NCBI RefSeq assembly: GCF_026965555.1
Contig: NZ_CP114040.1
Span: 4,092,001-4,156,000 of the forward strand
Reading direction: 5' to 3'
Source: Nannocystis punicea
GTDB lineage: Bacteria > Myxococcota_A > Polyangia > Nannocystales > Nannocystaceae
DNA: 64,000 nucleotides
Below, one piece after another: positions 1-7,771 of the stretch. Below the pieces are notes generated by a model, which saw nothing but the letters and a program-made list of their open reading frames with translations, was not told where the DNA came from and did not search any database. Position 1 is the first letter of the stretch. Each line of letters starts with the position of its first letter. A program made the position numbers and the translations under genes.

Positions 1-2045
1 AGCAGAGCTACCGGCGCGCGCTCGCGTCGATGCGGGCCGGCGATCTCGACGCCGCCGAGCGCGAGCTCCTGGCCGCGATCGAGAACTCGCCGTGGTACCC
101 CAAGGCGCACTACACCCTCGGCGTCATCTATGCGCGCAAGGGCCGGATCCCCAAGGCAGTCGATCAGCTCAAGCTCGCAGTGCGCATGGATCGCTTCGAC
201 TACGAGGCGCACATGGCTCTCGGCCTCGTCTACAAGAAGCAGTTCGCCGGGGCCGAGGACGTGCGGGCCATCGAGCACCTCGAGAAGGCGCTGCTGCTGC
301 GCCCCGACCTGCATCACCTCCACATCCTGCTCGGCGAGCTCAACGCCCGCACCAACCGCGAGGCCGCGCGCCGGCACTACGAGCGGTTCCTCCGCACCGC
401 GCCCGACGACGATCCCGATCGCGCGCAGGCCGAGCGCGCGCTCAAGGACCTCACGCAGGAGGTCAGCCCCGAGGAGCCGCTCTACCTCAACGAGCCGCCC
501 GACAACCTCCAGCGCCTCGACCCGTCGCTGCAGCGCATGATCAACGAGGCCTACCTGCGCGTCTCGGAGGAAGGCGACCTCAATCAGGCCGAGAAGATCC
601 TGCAGCGCGCGCGCGAGCGGTTCCGCAGCGAGCCGGTCGTCTACAACGAGCTCGCCAAGGTCGTCTACGCCCAGGGGCGCATCGGCGACGCGCGGCAGTT
701 CTGGGAGCAGAGCCTCGCGCTCGCCGAGGAGCAGATGGAGGTCCACGAGCGCCTCGGCATCCTGCTCGAGCGCGACCTGCCGGCGCAGTCGACGGTGCAC
801 CTGCGCCGCGCCGCCGAGCTCGGCTCGGCGACCGCCCGCTTCCGCCTGGCCAAGCGGCTGTGGGACGACTACCACCTGATCGAGGCCTCGGAGCAGCTCG
901 ACCAGTTCCTGCGCGAGGCCGACGAGTACAACCTCCACTGGGACGCCGCGCACCGCCTGCGCGACCGCATGGACGCGACCTTCCTGCGGATCTACCTCGG
1001 CGCCGGCGCGCTCGCGTTCTTGCTGGTGGCGATCCCCGCGTGGCAGGTCTACCGCCGGCTGCGCGGGGCCTCGCTGGCGCAGATGCTCGAGCGGGCGCCG
1101 AAGAGCTTCCCCGAGGTCGCGCGGATCTTGAGCCTCATCCGCCACGAGATCCTCAAGCACAACACCTCCTTCCTGTCCGACGTCGGCCGCGCGCTCGAGA
1201 TGGACGAGCCCGACGCCGAGGCGCGCACTGCGGTGGTCGCCGCGCGGCTGTTCGGCGCCCCGCGCGACCGCGACGAGGCCACCCCGGCGCCGGGGCGCAG
1301 GTCACTGCGCGAGCGCGGGATCCACGGCCGCTTCCTCGGCTACGTCGACGAGCTGCAGAAGGTCGGCCGCAGCCACAACATCAACCTCAACCTCTACCGC
1401 AAGGACCCGATCTTCAGCGCCATGATCGCCGCCTTCGAGGACCTGCGCGGGCTCGAGGGGCTGCAGCGGGCGCCGAGCCGCGAGCGTCACGCGCTCAAGC
1501 TCGAGTGGGCCCGCCGGCTCAGCCGCAGCGGCCACGTCCTCGGCCGCAAGGCGTTCGAGGAGCTGTCCGGCGTCATCCGTTCGCTCTGCATCGTCGCCGT
1601 CGACCCGGCGACGATCCGCGAGATCTTCGCCCAGGTGGTCGCCGAGCCGCAGTTCGCCAAGGTGCAGATCGCCGAGCCGCAGATCGGCGGAGAGGGCGCC
1701 AAGATCCGCGTGTTCCACACCGACCTCGAGGACATCGTCACCAACGTGCTGCGCAACTCGTTGCAGTCGAGCGTGCTGTACGGGCCGAAGCCGATCGCCC
1801 TGGGCATCGACCTCGTCACCGAGATGGACGAGATCACCGGCCTGTCGACGCTGGCGATCCGGATCAAGGATCGCTCGACCGAGCAGCTGAGCAACGAGAT
1901 GTTGCGCGGTCGCTACGTCGAGCGCGGCATGGGCATCACCGCCGACCTCCTGTCGCGCTACGACGGCTCGATCGCCGTCGAGCCCGAGCGCGGCTGGCAG
2001 AAGGCGGTGGTGCTGCGCTTCTTCACCGTGGAGGAGGGGCCATGA
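1..2045 (+). CDS. TPR-repeat sensor histidine kinase-like protein (5' end outside window)
   Basis: The frame is open to the first base of the window, and the residues before the ATG at 30 read on smoothly into the repeat region, so the gene probably starts upstream. Numbered from that ATG, residues 1-315 are tetratricopeptide-type helical repeats. A membrane segment lies near 325-345 (GAGALAFLLVAIPAW). An H-box-like RHEILKHN has its His near 372. The C-terminal third looks like a GHKL ATPase, with an N-box-like DIVTNVLRNSL near 570 and a glycine turn GMGITADLL near the end. Inference: a membrane-bound kinase sensing through TPR contacts. It overlaps the next gene, a receiver-like protein, by ATGA, which supports a two-component pair. 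Catalytic competence is uncertain because the ATP-lid glycines are poorly conserved. Confidence 0.72.
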   Translation, partial: QSYRRALASMRAGDLDAAERELLAAIENSPWYPKAHYTLGVIYARKGRIPKAVDQLKLAVRMDRFDYEAHMALGLVYKKQFAGAEDVRAIEHLEKALLLRPDLHHLHILLGELNARTNREAARRHYERFLRTAPDDDPDRAQAERALKDLTQEVSPEEPLYLNEPPDNLQRLDPSLQRMINEAYLRVSEEGDLNQAEKILQRARERFRSEPVVYNELAKVVYAQGRIGDARQFWEQSLALAEEQMEVHERLGILLERDLPAQSTVHLRRAAELGSATARFRLAKRLWDDYHLIEASEQLDQFLREADEYNLHWDAAHRLRDRMDATFLRIYLGAGALAFLLVAIPAWQVYRRLRGASLAQMLERAPKSFPEVARILSLIRHEILKHNTSFLSDVGRALEMDEPDAEARTAVVAARLFGAPRDRDEATPAPGRRSLRERGIHGRFLGYVDELQKVGRSHNINLNLYRKDPIFSAMIAAFEDLRGLEGLQRAPSRERHALKLEWARRLSRSGHVLGRKAFEELSGVIRSLCIVAVDPATIREIFAQVVAEPQFAKVQIAEPQIGGEGAKIRVFHTDLEDIVTNVLRNSLQSSVLYGPKPIALGIDLVTEMDEITGLSTLAIRIKDRSTEQLSNEMLRGRYVERGMGITADLLSRYDGSIAVEPERGWQKAVVLRFFTVEEGP

Positions 2046-2509
2046 GCGAGATCAAGGTCCTCGTCGTCGAGGACGGGGACGAGTACCTGACCAACCTGTC
2101 GACCTTCGTGTCGCGGGGGATCCGCTACACGCAGGCCAAGAGCGGCGAGCAGGCGTGCGCGCTGCTGTCGTCGCTCGCGCCGGACCTCGTGTACCTCGAC
2201 ATGCGCTTCGACCGCACGCCGATCGAGGCGCTGCTCGGCGACCTCGTGGCGCTGACCGCCCGATTCAACGGCGACGTCGCCCGCGCGCGCGCCTTTCAGC
2301 AGGACAACCAGGGCCTGTTCGTGCTGCGGGCGCTGCGGGACGCCGGCTTCCGCGGCCCGGTGATCCTGTCGTACGACTTCGGCGCGGAGGAGCGGCGCTT
2401 CCGCGCGCTGTCCGAGCGAGATCCGGCGCTCAGCTACTGCCCGGACTACGCCGACGCCGACACGATCTACGCCGCGATCCAGCGCGCCGTCGGTCGCGCC
2501 CCCGCGTGA
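2042..2509 (+). CDS. Atypical response-regulator receiver protein
   Basis: 155 residues in a single receiver-like domain. The acidic pair E10-D11 and the phospho-acceptor position D53 (VYLDMRF) are present. Between that strand and the next there is an insertion of about 30 residues (around ARARAFQQDNQG). The fourth strand ends VILSYDF. The last strand reads SYCPDYADAD where receivers normally have a conserved Lys-Pro, and no lysine is visible there. It has no output domain. The start overlaps the stop of the TPR kinase by four bases, so the two are probably co-translated. Inference: a partner of that kinase that may bind or be phosphorylated in a non-standard way. Confidence 0.7.
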   Translation: MSEIKVLVVEDGDEYLTNLSTFVSRGIRYTQAKSGEQACALLSSLAPDLVYLDMRFDRTPIEALLGDLVALTARFNGDVARARAFQQDNQGLFVLRALRDAGFRGPVILSYDFGAEERRFRALSERDPALSYCPDYADADTIYAAIQRAVGRAPA

Positions 2510-2541
2510 CAATCGGCGGCGATTGGCGCATCGTCCGCCTC

Positions 2542-2928
2542 ATGCAGCCCGCGATTCGGGTCATGATGATGCCGCGCGACACCAACGCGCACGGCACGAT
2601 CTTCGGCGGTCACATCCTCAGCCTGCTCGACCAGGCCGGCGCGGTCGCGGCCCACGCCATCGGCGCGCGCAAGGTCGTGACCGTGGCGGTCCGCGAGGTC
2701 GTGTTCAAGGAGCCGGTGCACGTCGGCGACATCGTCAGCCTCTACGCCGAGGTCACCGACGTCGGCACGAGCTCGCTGACGATCCGCGTGCGGGTCGAGG
2801 CGCACGAGCCGATCGGCGGCCGCAGCGTCGAGGTCACCACCGCCGAGCTGGTCTACGTGCAGGTCGACGACCGCGGCCGTCCGGTGCCGATCCAGCGCAT
2901 ACTTCCGCCGCGCGACGCGGAGTGCTAG
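2542..2928 (+). CDS. Hotdog-fold acyl-CoA thioesterase (YciA-like)
   Basis: 128 residues, close to the usual YciA length. N-terminal MMMPRDTNAHGTIFGGHIL matches the family signature of the form P-x-DTN-x-x-G-x-IFGG, which carries the catalytic Asp and the active-site helix. It is followed by VVTVAVREVVFKEPVHVGD, the usual central strand region. The family hydrolyses acyl-CoA thioesters in the cytoplasm. The ATG at 2542 gives a normal N-terminus; the longer open frame upstream runs through the receiver gene in another frame and is not used. It lies 32 bases after the receiver gene. Confidence 0.85.
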   Translation: MQPAIRVMMMPRDTNAHGTIFGGHILSLLDQAGAVAAHAIGARKVVTVAVREVVFKEPVHVGDIVSLYAEVTDVGTSSLTIRVRVEAHEPIGGRSVEVTTAELVYVQVDDRGRPVPIQRILPPRDAEC

Positions 2929-2937
2929 CTTGCCGGC

Positions 2938-3138
2938 ATGAAGCGTCTCACTTGGACCCTGTTCGCCCTGTCCCTCGGTTTCACCGCCGGCTGCGCCGAG
3001 CAGCCGGGCAAGAAGAAGGAAGAGACCGAGGCGAAGACCGTCGACGGCAAGAAGGCCGACGCGAAGCCGGCCGACGCGAAGCCGGCCGACGCGAAGCCGG
3101 CCGACGCCGCGCCCGCGCCCGCGCCCGAGGCGAAGTAG
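2938..3138 (+). CDS. Small lipoprotein with KPADA repeats
   Basis: 66 residues. A short basic start and hydrophobic stretch end in the lipobox FTAGC, so it is probably a lipid-anchored exported peptide. The mature part is almost only Lys, Glu, Asp, Ala and Pro. It includes three tandem AKPAD units (15-bp DNA repeat near 3059-3103) and a Pro-Ala tail. No known domain is recognisable. It follows the thioesterase stop by nine bases. The low-complexity tail is a likely spacer or cell-wall-contacting segment, but that is only inference. Confidence 0.65.
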   Translation: MKRLTWTLFALSLGFTAGCAEQPGKKKEETEAKTVDGKKADAKPADAKPADAKPADAAPAPAPEAK

Positions 3139-3151
3139 TCCGGCGTCGGCG

Positions 3152-4072
3152 ATGCGGCTGCCGCTCCGTCATCCGCCGCACGGGCGCGACGCCCCGCTGC
3201 GGCGCTGCGCGTACCTCGAGGCGCTGGCCGAGCACGCGCGCGGCCTGGCCTTGGGGCCAGCCGCAGATCTGGTCACGCCTCGCGGCTCGCGCGGGCGCTT
3301 CGGCAGCGCGCTGCAGTGGCACTTCGGGCTCGAGCCGCACGACGGCCTCGATCGCCTCGACTGGGAGGACCGCATCGAGCTCAAGCTGGTGTCGGTCTGG
3401 CGCGCGCGAGAGGGCCTCGCGTGCGACAAGCTCAAGGTCTGCGACCTCACGATCGACCCGTGGCACAAGCTCGGCAACGTCCTGTGGGTGTTCGCCGATC
3501 GCCTGACGCGGGTGGTCGTCGGCCATCGCTTCACGCAGATGGTCGGGCCGATGCGCGAGCGGCTCGAGGCCTCGTGGTCGATCGATCCGCACTTCGAGCG
3601 GCCGTCGCTGTTCGTCGAGGCCCGCGAGCAGGAGCAGCGGCAAGCGCCGGCGTACTACCTCAGCGCCGCATGGTTCCGCGCCGAGGGTCTGCTCCCGCGC
3701 GAGCTGCCGGGGGTGCTGCCGTTCGACTCGCGCTGGTGGTCGAGCGCGCGGACGGGCGGGCGCGATCCGCTGATCACCCTGTGGCGCGGGGAGCCGCAGG
3801 GCGAGCTCTCTTGTCCGCGCTGCGGCGGGCCCATCCGCGCCGACCACGAGCGGCTCGGGCGCGACGGCTGGGCCCCGGCGGTCCACGCGATGCCGTTCGG
3901 TGAGCGCTGCGGTCTGCGCGGGCACTTCGCGGTGGCCGCCTCGCACCTGGCTCTCGGGCCAGGTGAGCCGGGCCGCGGCGAGCTCGAGTCGGCGCTGCAG
4001 GGGCTGCTCGGGCCCGACCAGGTCGAGCGTCTGGCCGACCACGTGGTCGAGCCCGACGACCACCTGCACTGA
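3152..4072 (+). CDS. MutH/Sau3AI-like restriction-fold endonuclease with C-terminal zinc-ribbon
   Basis: 306 residues. Residues 40-105 can be laid beside E. coli MutH: LVTP, then a GRFG turn, D70, then E76-L-K78 (the D...ExK metal site), then HKLGNVLWVF matching MutH HKLKRVLWIP. The position of MutH Glu56 is Gln55 here. Further on, CPRC near 221-224 and a later Cys/His cluster (GERCGLRGH near 253) suggest an added zinc-binding module. MutH nicks hemimethylated GATC sites in mismatch repair; Sau3AI cuts GATC. No methylase or MutS/MutL is nearby, so the substrate is unknown. Two palindromic elements lie inside the gene. The family assignment rests on motif spacing seen by eye. Confidence 0.6.
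   Translation: MRLPLRHPPHGRDAPLRRCAYLEALAEHARGLALGPAADLVTPRGSRGRFGSALQWHFGLEPHDGLDRLDWEDRIELKLVSVWRAREGLACDKLKVCDLTIDPWHKLGNVLWVFADRLTRVVVGHRFTQMVGPMRERLEASWSIDPHFERPSLFVEAREQEQRQAPAYYLSAAWFRAEGLLPRELPGVLPFDSRWWSSARTGGRDPLITLWRGEPQGELSCPRCGGPIRADHERLGRDGWAPAVHAMPFGERCGLRGHFAVAASHLALGPGEPGRGELESALQGLLGPDQVERLADHVVEPDDHLH
3241..3264. repeat. CATG-14 hairpin, 2 units, in coding sequence
   Basis: Arms CTGGCC and GGCCAG with loop TTGG; anchors CCTG at 3244 and CAGC at 3258, exactly 14 bp apart. Lies in the MutH-like gene just ahead of its nuclease core. Confidence 0.6.
3943..3966. repeat. CATG-14 hairpin, 2 units, in coding sequence
   Basis: Eight-base arms CACCTGGC (3944-3951) and GCCAGGTG (3958-3965) are perfect reverse complements around a six-base loop; anchors at 3946 and 3960. 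Near the 3' end of the MutH-like gene. Confidence 0.7.
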
Positions 4073-4083
4073 GGCCCCTCCGG

Positions 4084-4380
4084 GGGCTTAAAATCGAGAA
4101 CCCGAGATGCCGACCAAAGCATCCCGGGTCCCCCCCCAGATCTAAGATGTTGCTACTGCACCGACCAAGCGAAGCGCGACAAGCTCAAACGACTCGATAA
4201 GTCAGGAGAAGTCGTAAGTTAAGCGCGAAGGGTTCAAGCCAGAAGAAGCCAAACTAAGCGGTAAGCGACGTAAGAAGGGCAAGCTAACGAAGGCCAAGCG
4301 GAAGGGCTAAGACAAGCGGAAGGCCAAGGAAGGTAAGTAGGGTCGACAGCGTCGTTCCGTCGACACCGACCTAGGAGTGC
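4084..4380 (+). other. A-rich island: decayed Lys/Arg-rich gene or structured RNA
   Basis: This stretch departs sharply from its surroundings, with runs of AAG, GAA and CTAAG and few pyrimidines. It opens with a hairpin: CCCGAGATGC (4101-4110) pairs at nine of ten positions with GCATCCCGGG (4119-4128), followed by seven C. From the ATG at 4107 one frame reads a Lys/Arg-rich sequence (for example KLSGKRRKKGKLTKAKRKG) interrupted only by TAA codons, and it ends at TAG near 4338. That looks like a decayed basic protein or a purine-rich RNA. It ends near an imperfect inverted repeat, GTCGAC ... GTCGAC (about 4342-4363). No family is recognised. Confidence 0.35.
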
Positions 4381-4583
4381 AGGTCATGAGCCAGGTTGGC
4401 AAGTTGCCGAGATCATTGATGACAGGTTGTCAGGGGCGGCGCCGCTCCGCCCCGGTATGACATCTCTGTCAGGCCTGGCCCGCCGGCCGCCGCGACAGGC
4501 CATGACACCGATGTCGTGCGCGTGCGAGGCCGGACATCGCGCGTGCCCCGGGCATCTGCTAGGAAGTCCCGCACAGAGGCCCC
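4381..4583. other. Gap before argC with short GACA/TGTC dyads
   Basis: GC-rich again after the A-rich island. Contains several imperfect dyads such as GACAGGTTGTC (about 4424-4434), a GGCGGCGCCGCTCCGCC inverted repeat, and GACATCTCTGTC. It must hold the argC promoter, but no confident -35/-10 pair is visible. A weak purine stretch (AGAGG) precedes the argC ATG. Confidence 0.3.
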
Positions 4584-5654
4584 ATGTCCACGAATTCGCG
4601 GCCACGCGTGACGATTATTGGTGGAACCGGCTACGGCGGCGCCGAGCTGATCCGGTTACTTCGTTGGCACCCCGGCGTCGAGCTGGTCCGGGTGACCAGC
4701 ATCGACCAGGTCGGCGAGCCGCTCGAGGCGGTCCACCGCAACCTGCCGAAGACCGGCCTGGTGTTCGAGAACATCCCCGCGGCCGAGGCCGCCCGGGACG
4801 TCGACGTCGTCTTTCTCGCGCTGCCGCACAAGGTCAGCGCGACCATGGCGGGCGAGCTCGCCGGGGTGCCGGCGCGGGTGATCGACCTGTCCGGGGACTT
4901 CCGCCTGCGCGACAAGGAGGCCTACCGGATCTTCTACGGCGACGTGCATCCGCACCCCGAGCACCTCGGCACGTGGGTCTACGGCCTGCCGGAGCTGCAC
5001 AAGGAGGCGATCCGCGAGGCTCGCCGGGTCGCCTCGCCGGGCTGCTTCGCCACCGCGATCGCCCTCGGCTTGCTGCCGCTGGCCCAGGCGGGCCTGTTGC
5101 GCGGGTCGGTCCACACGGTCGCCATGACCGGCTCGTCCGGCTCGGGGGCCTACGCGCAGATCGGCACGCACCACCCGCTGCGCGCCGGCAACCTCAAGAC
5201 GTACAAGGTGCTGAACCACCAGCACACGCCGGAGATCGAGCAGACGCTGCGCGACGCGGCCGGCCGCGGCGGCCACGGCGGCGAGTTCTCGCTCGCGTTC
5301 GTGCCGGTGTCGGCGCCGCTGGTGCGCGGGATCCTGGCCACCAGCATCGTCCCGGTGCCCGGCGATGTCGACGTCAAGGCGCTCTTCGGCGACTTCTACC
5401 GCGACGCCCCGTTCGTGCGCGTGCTCGGCAGCAAGGTCGGCGCCGAGGTCGTGGCGATCAAGGGCAGCATGTACGTCGACCTGTCCTGGACTTTGGGACA
5501 GGTCGATCCGGCGACCGGTCAGCGCCAGCTGGCGGTGGTCACCGCGCTCGACAACCTCGTCAAGGGCGGGGCGGGGCAGGCGGTGCAGTCGATGAACCTG
5601 ATGCTCGGCCTCGCGGAGACGGCCGGCATCGACGCCCCGGGGCTGTGGCCATGA
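4584..5654 (+). CDS. argC: N-acetyl-gamma-glutamyl-phosphate reductase
   Basis: 356 residues. N-terminal Rossmann motif GGTGYGGAELIRLL binds NADP. The catalytic Cys is in ASPGCFATA (about residue 154), and IDLSGDFRL and HTPEIEQ are family motifs. It reduces N-acetyl-glutamyl phosphate to the semialdehyde in arginine synthesis. The LysY branch acting on aminoadipate is the main alternative, but the overlap with argB favours arginine. The stop overlaps the argB start (ATGA). A palindromic element encodes part of DLSWTLGQVD near the C-terminus (5478-5504) without breaking the frame. Confidence 0.93.
   Translation: MSTNSRPRVTIIGGTGYGGAELIRLLRWHPGVELVRVTSIDQVGEPLEAVHRNLPKTGLVFENIPAAEAARDVDVVFLALPHKVSATMAGELAGVPARVIDLSGDFRLRDKEAYRIFYGDVHPHPEHLGTWVYGLPELHKEAIREARRVASPGCFATAIALGLLPLAQAGLLRGSVHTVAMTGSSGSGAYAQIGTHHPLRAGNLKTYKVLNHQHTPEIEQTLRDAAGRGGHGGEFSLAFVPVSAPLVRGILATSIVPVPGDVDVKALFGDFYRDAPFVRVLGSKVGAEVVAIKGSMYVDLSWTLGQVDPATGQRQLAVVTALDNLVKGGAGQAVQSMNLMLGLAETAGIDAPGLWP
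5478..5505. repeat. CATG-14 hairpin in argC
   Basis: GACCTGTCC (5478-5486) and GGACAGGTC (5496-5504) form a perfect nine-base stem with a nine-base loop. A nested pair of anchors at 5485 and 5499 keeps the 14-bp spacing. Confidence 0.75.
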
Positions 5655-6484
5655 CGACGGCGGTCCTCAAGTTCGGCGGCGAGGTCATCGCCGACGCGCC
5701 CGCGCTGGCGGCGGTGCTCGCCGATGTCGCCCGGCTCACCGCGGCCGGGTGGAAGTTCGCCATCTGCCACGGCGGCGGGCCGCAGGCCAACGCGCTGCAG
5801 GAGCGGCTGGGGCTGCAGCCGCTCAAGGTCGGCGGCCGGCGGGTCACCGACGAGGCGACCTTGCAGGTCATGAAGTACGTCCTCGCCGGCGAGCTCTCGG
5901 TCGACGTCGTCGCCGCCGCGCTCGCGGCCGGGCTCGGCGGCGCGCTCGGGATCTCGGGCGTCAGCGCGGGCCTGGTGTCGGCGCGCCGCCGTCCGCCCAC
6001 GCGCGTGAGCGGCGGCGGCGAGGAGCTGGTCGACTTCGGCCTCGTCGGCGACGTGGTCGAGATCCGCACCGCGCTCATCGAGCACCTGTGGGCCGGCGGT
6101 TACACGCCAGTGATCAACACGCTCGGCGTCGGCCTCGAGACCGCGGGCTTCGCCTATCCGGTCTACAACATCAACGCCGACACCGTGTCGTCGGCGATCG
6201 CCGGCGCGCTCAAGGTCGACCACCTGTTCCTCATGACAGGTGTGCCCGGCGTACTGCGCGACAAGGACGACCCGAGCACGCGGATCGCTCGCCTCAGCGC
6301 GGCCGAGGCCCGCGGGGCGATCGAGATGAAGGTGATCGTCGGCGGCATGATCCCCAAGGTCGAGGAGGCGCTCGCCAACCTGGCCCTCGGGATCGGCGCA
6401 GTGCACATCCTCGGCGCGACGGCCGGCGCGCTGCAGGCCGAGGCGGCCGGGCCCGGCAGCGTCGGCACCGTGCTGGTGGCCTGA
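5651..6484 (+). CDS. argB: Acetylglutamate kinase
   Basis: 277 residues, normal for the family. LKFGGEV at the N-terminus carries the phosphate-binding Lys. HGGGPQ is the acetylglutamate-binding loop. The region around YNINADTVSSAIAGAL near 180-190 is the nucleotide and Mg site of amino-acid kinases. It phosphorylates N-acetylglutamate, the step before ArgC. The ATG at 5651 overlaps the argC stop, and this start gives the expected N-terminus; the longer open frame upstream is a shadow of argC. Residues DHLFLMTGVPGVL are encoded by DNA that also forms a palindromic hairpin, with no extra residues compared with the usual LLTDVPGVL. Confidence 0.93.
   Translation: MTTAVLKFGGEVIADAPALAAVLADVARLTAAGWKFAICHGGGPQANALQERLGLQPLKVGGRRVTDEATLQVMKYVLAGELSVDVVAAALAAGLGGALGISGVSAGLVSARRRPPTRVSGGGEELVDFGLVGDVVEIRTALIEHLWAGGYTPVINTLGVGLETAGFAYPVYNINADTVSSAIAGALKVDHLFLMTGVPGVLRDKDDPSTRIARLSAAEARGAIEMKVIVGGMIPKVEEALANLALGIGAVHILGATAGALQAEAAGPGSVGTVLVA
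6220..6243. repeat. CATG-14 hairpin in argB
   Basis: CACCTGT (6221-6227) and ACAGGTG (6236-6242) are perfect reverse complements; anchors 6223 and 6237 are 14 bp apart. It sits over a conserved protein motif, so it may be a chance match shaped by codon choice. Confidence 0.5.
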
Positions 6485-6504
6485 GGCTGCTACACTCGCG
6501 GGCC

Positions 6505-7719
6505 ATGCGCGACCCACTCCTCGGCGCCGCCCTGCGCGCGGCCGTCGACGCCGCCTTCGAGACCGAACAGGTGCCGCTGCTGCAGCGGCTGGTCGACCTC
6601 CCGAGCCACACCTACGCCCGCGACGACGTCGAGATCGCCGCCGCGGCGCTCGACGAGGCGGCCGTGGCGGTCGGGCTCACCTGTACCAAGATACCTGATC
6701 CTTCGGGCAGGTTCGCCGATCACCGGGTGTACGCTGACCCGAGCGTGGGCGACGGCCCGTCGCTGGCGCTGGTGGGGCACATCGACACCGTGTTCCCGCG
6801 CTCGCTCGGGTTCCTCAGCTTCCGCCGCGACGGCGACGTCGCCCGCGGCCCCGGCGTGCTCGACATGAAGTCGGGGCTCACGTCGGTGATCTTCGCCTTG
6901 CGGGCGCTGCGAGCGGTGACGCCGGCGCGCGCGAGCGTGCCGGTGCGCTTCATCGTCGTCAGCGACGAGGAGGTCGGCTCGCCGAGCAGCGCCGCGATGT
7001 ACCGCGAGCTGGCGCCGCGGCTGACCGGCGCGCTGGTGTTCGAGTCGGGCCGCGAGGGCGACACCATCGTCACCCGGCGCAAGGGCGGCGGGCTGTTCAC
7101 GATCAGCGTGCGCGGGCGAGCGGCGCACGCGGGCAACAACCATCACAAGGGCGTCAACGCTATCCACGCGCTCGCGCTGCTCGTCGATCGCGTCGAGCGG
7201 CTCACTGACTACTCGCGCGGCGTCACGCTCAACGTCGGGCTCATCGAGGGCGGCACCGCCAAGAACACGGTGCCCGCGAGCGCCAAGTGCCAGGTCGACG
7301 CGCGCTTCGAGACCGTGGCCGACGCCCAGCGCGTGGCCGACTTTCTCGCGGCGCTGCAGCGCGAGCCGTTCGCCGGCCTCGCCGACGTCCCCGAGCGGCT
7401 GCGCGAGGTGGTCGTCGAGGTCAGCGGCGGCATCACGCGTCCCCCGATGGAAGCGTCGGCGGCGAGCCAGCGGCTGCGCGGGGTCTACGAGCCCTACGCC
7501 GCGGCATGCGGCCTACAAGTCGGGGAGTGCCCGCTCCAGGGCGGCGGGTCCGACGCCAACTTGCTCGCGGCCGACGGCGTACCCTGCGTGGACGGCCTCG
7601 GGCCCTACGGGCAGCACTTTCACGAGACCGAGGAGTGGTGCAGCCTCGACAGCCTGCGGCGTCGGACCGCGGCGCTGGCGTGCTTCCTTGCGGAAGAGGC
7701 CGGTACGTGCTTCCGTTGA
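6505..7719 (+). CDS. M20-family metallopeptidase/deacylase
   Basis: 404 residues. LVGHIDTVFP supplies the first zinc His-x-Asp. GPGVLDMKSG carries the bridging Asp, SDEEVGS the general-base Glu pair, and FHETEEW near the C-terminus the last metal His. The middle domain (RGRAAHAGNNHHKG) is the usual dimerisation lid. The family includes glutamate carboxypeptidase, DapE and ArgE. Its place 20 bases after argB suggests acetylornithine deacetylase, but the sequence is nearer the carboxypeptidase G2 type, so the substrate is left open. A three-unit palindromic array lies near residues 59-70 (CTKIPDPSGRF). Confidence 0.82.
   Translation: MRDPLLGAALRAAVDAAFETEQVPLLQRLVDLPSHTYARDDVEIAAAALDEAAVAVGLTCTKIPDPSGRFADHRVYADPSVGDGPSLALVGHIDTVFPRSLGFLSFRRDGDVARGPGVLDMKSGLTSVIFALRALRAVTPARASVPVRFIVVSDEEVGSPSSAAMYRELAPRLTGALVFESGREGDTIVTRRKGGGLFTISVRGRAAHAGNNHHKGVNAIHALALLVDRVERLTDYSRGVTLNVGLIEGGTAKNTVPASAKCQVDARFETVADAQRVADFLAALQREPFAGLADVPERLREVVVEVSGGITRPPMEASAASQRLRGVYEPYAAACGLQVGECPLQGGGSDANLLAADGVPCVDGLGPYGQHFHETEEWCSLDSLRRRTAALACFLAEEAGTCFR
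6677..6714. repeat. CATG-14 array, 3 units, in M20 peptidase gene
   Basis: Anchors CCTG 6680, CCTG 6694 and CAGG 6708. The last two pair as ACCTG / CAGGT around a TCCTTCGGG core. Confidence 0.6.
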
Positions 7720-7771
7720 CGCCCGCTTGCGGAGGTCTCGCGCCTCGTGAGAAATTCGTCGGGACGCGCCG

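Noticed and set aside
4147..4201. Seventeen-residue leader-peptide-like frame inside the A-rich island
   Set aside because: A short ATG frame is expected by chance; no codon run or terminator switch tied to argC was seen.
4880..4905. CCTGTCCGGGGAC in argC as a further element
   Set aside because: It encodes the conserved IDLSGDF motif and has no second anchor at 14 bp.
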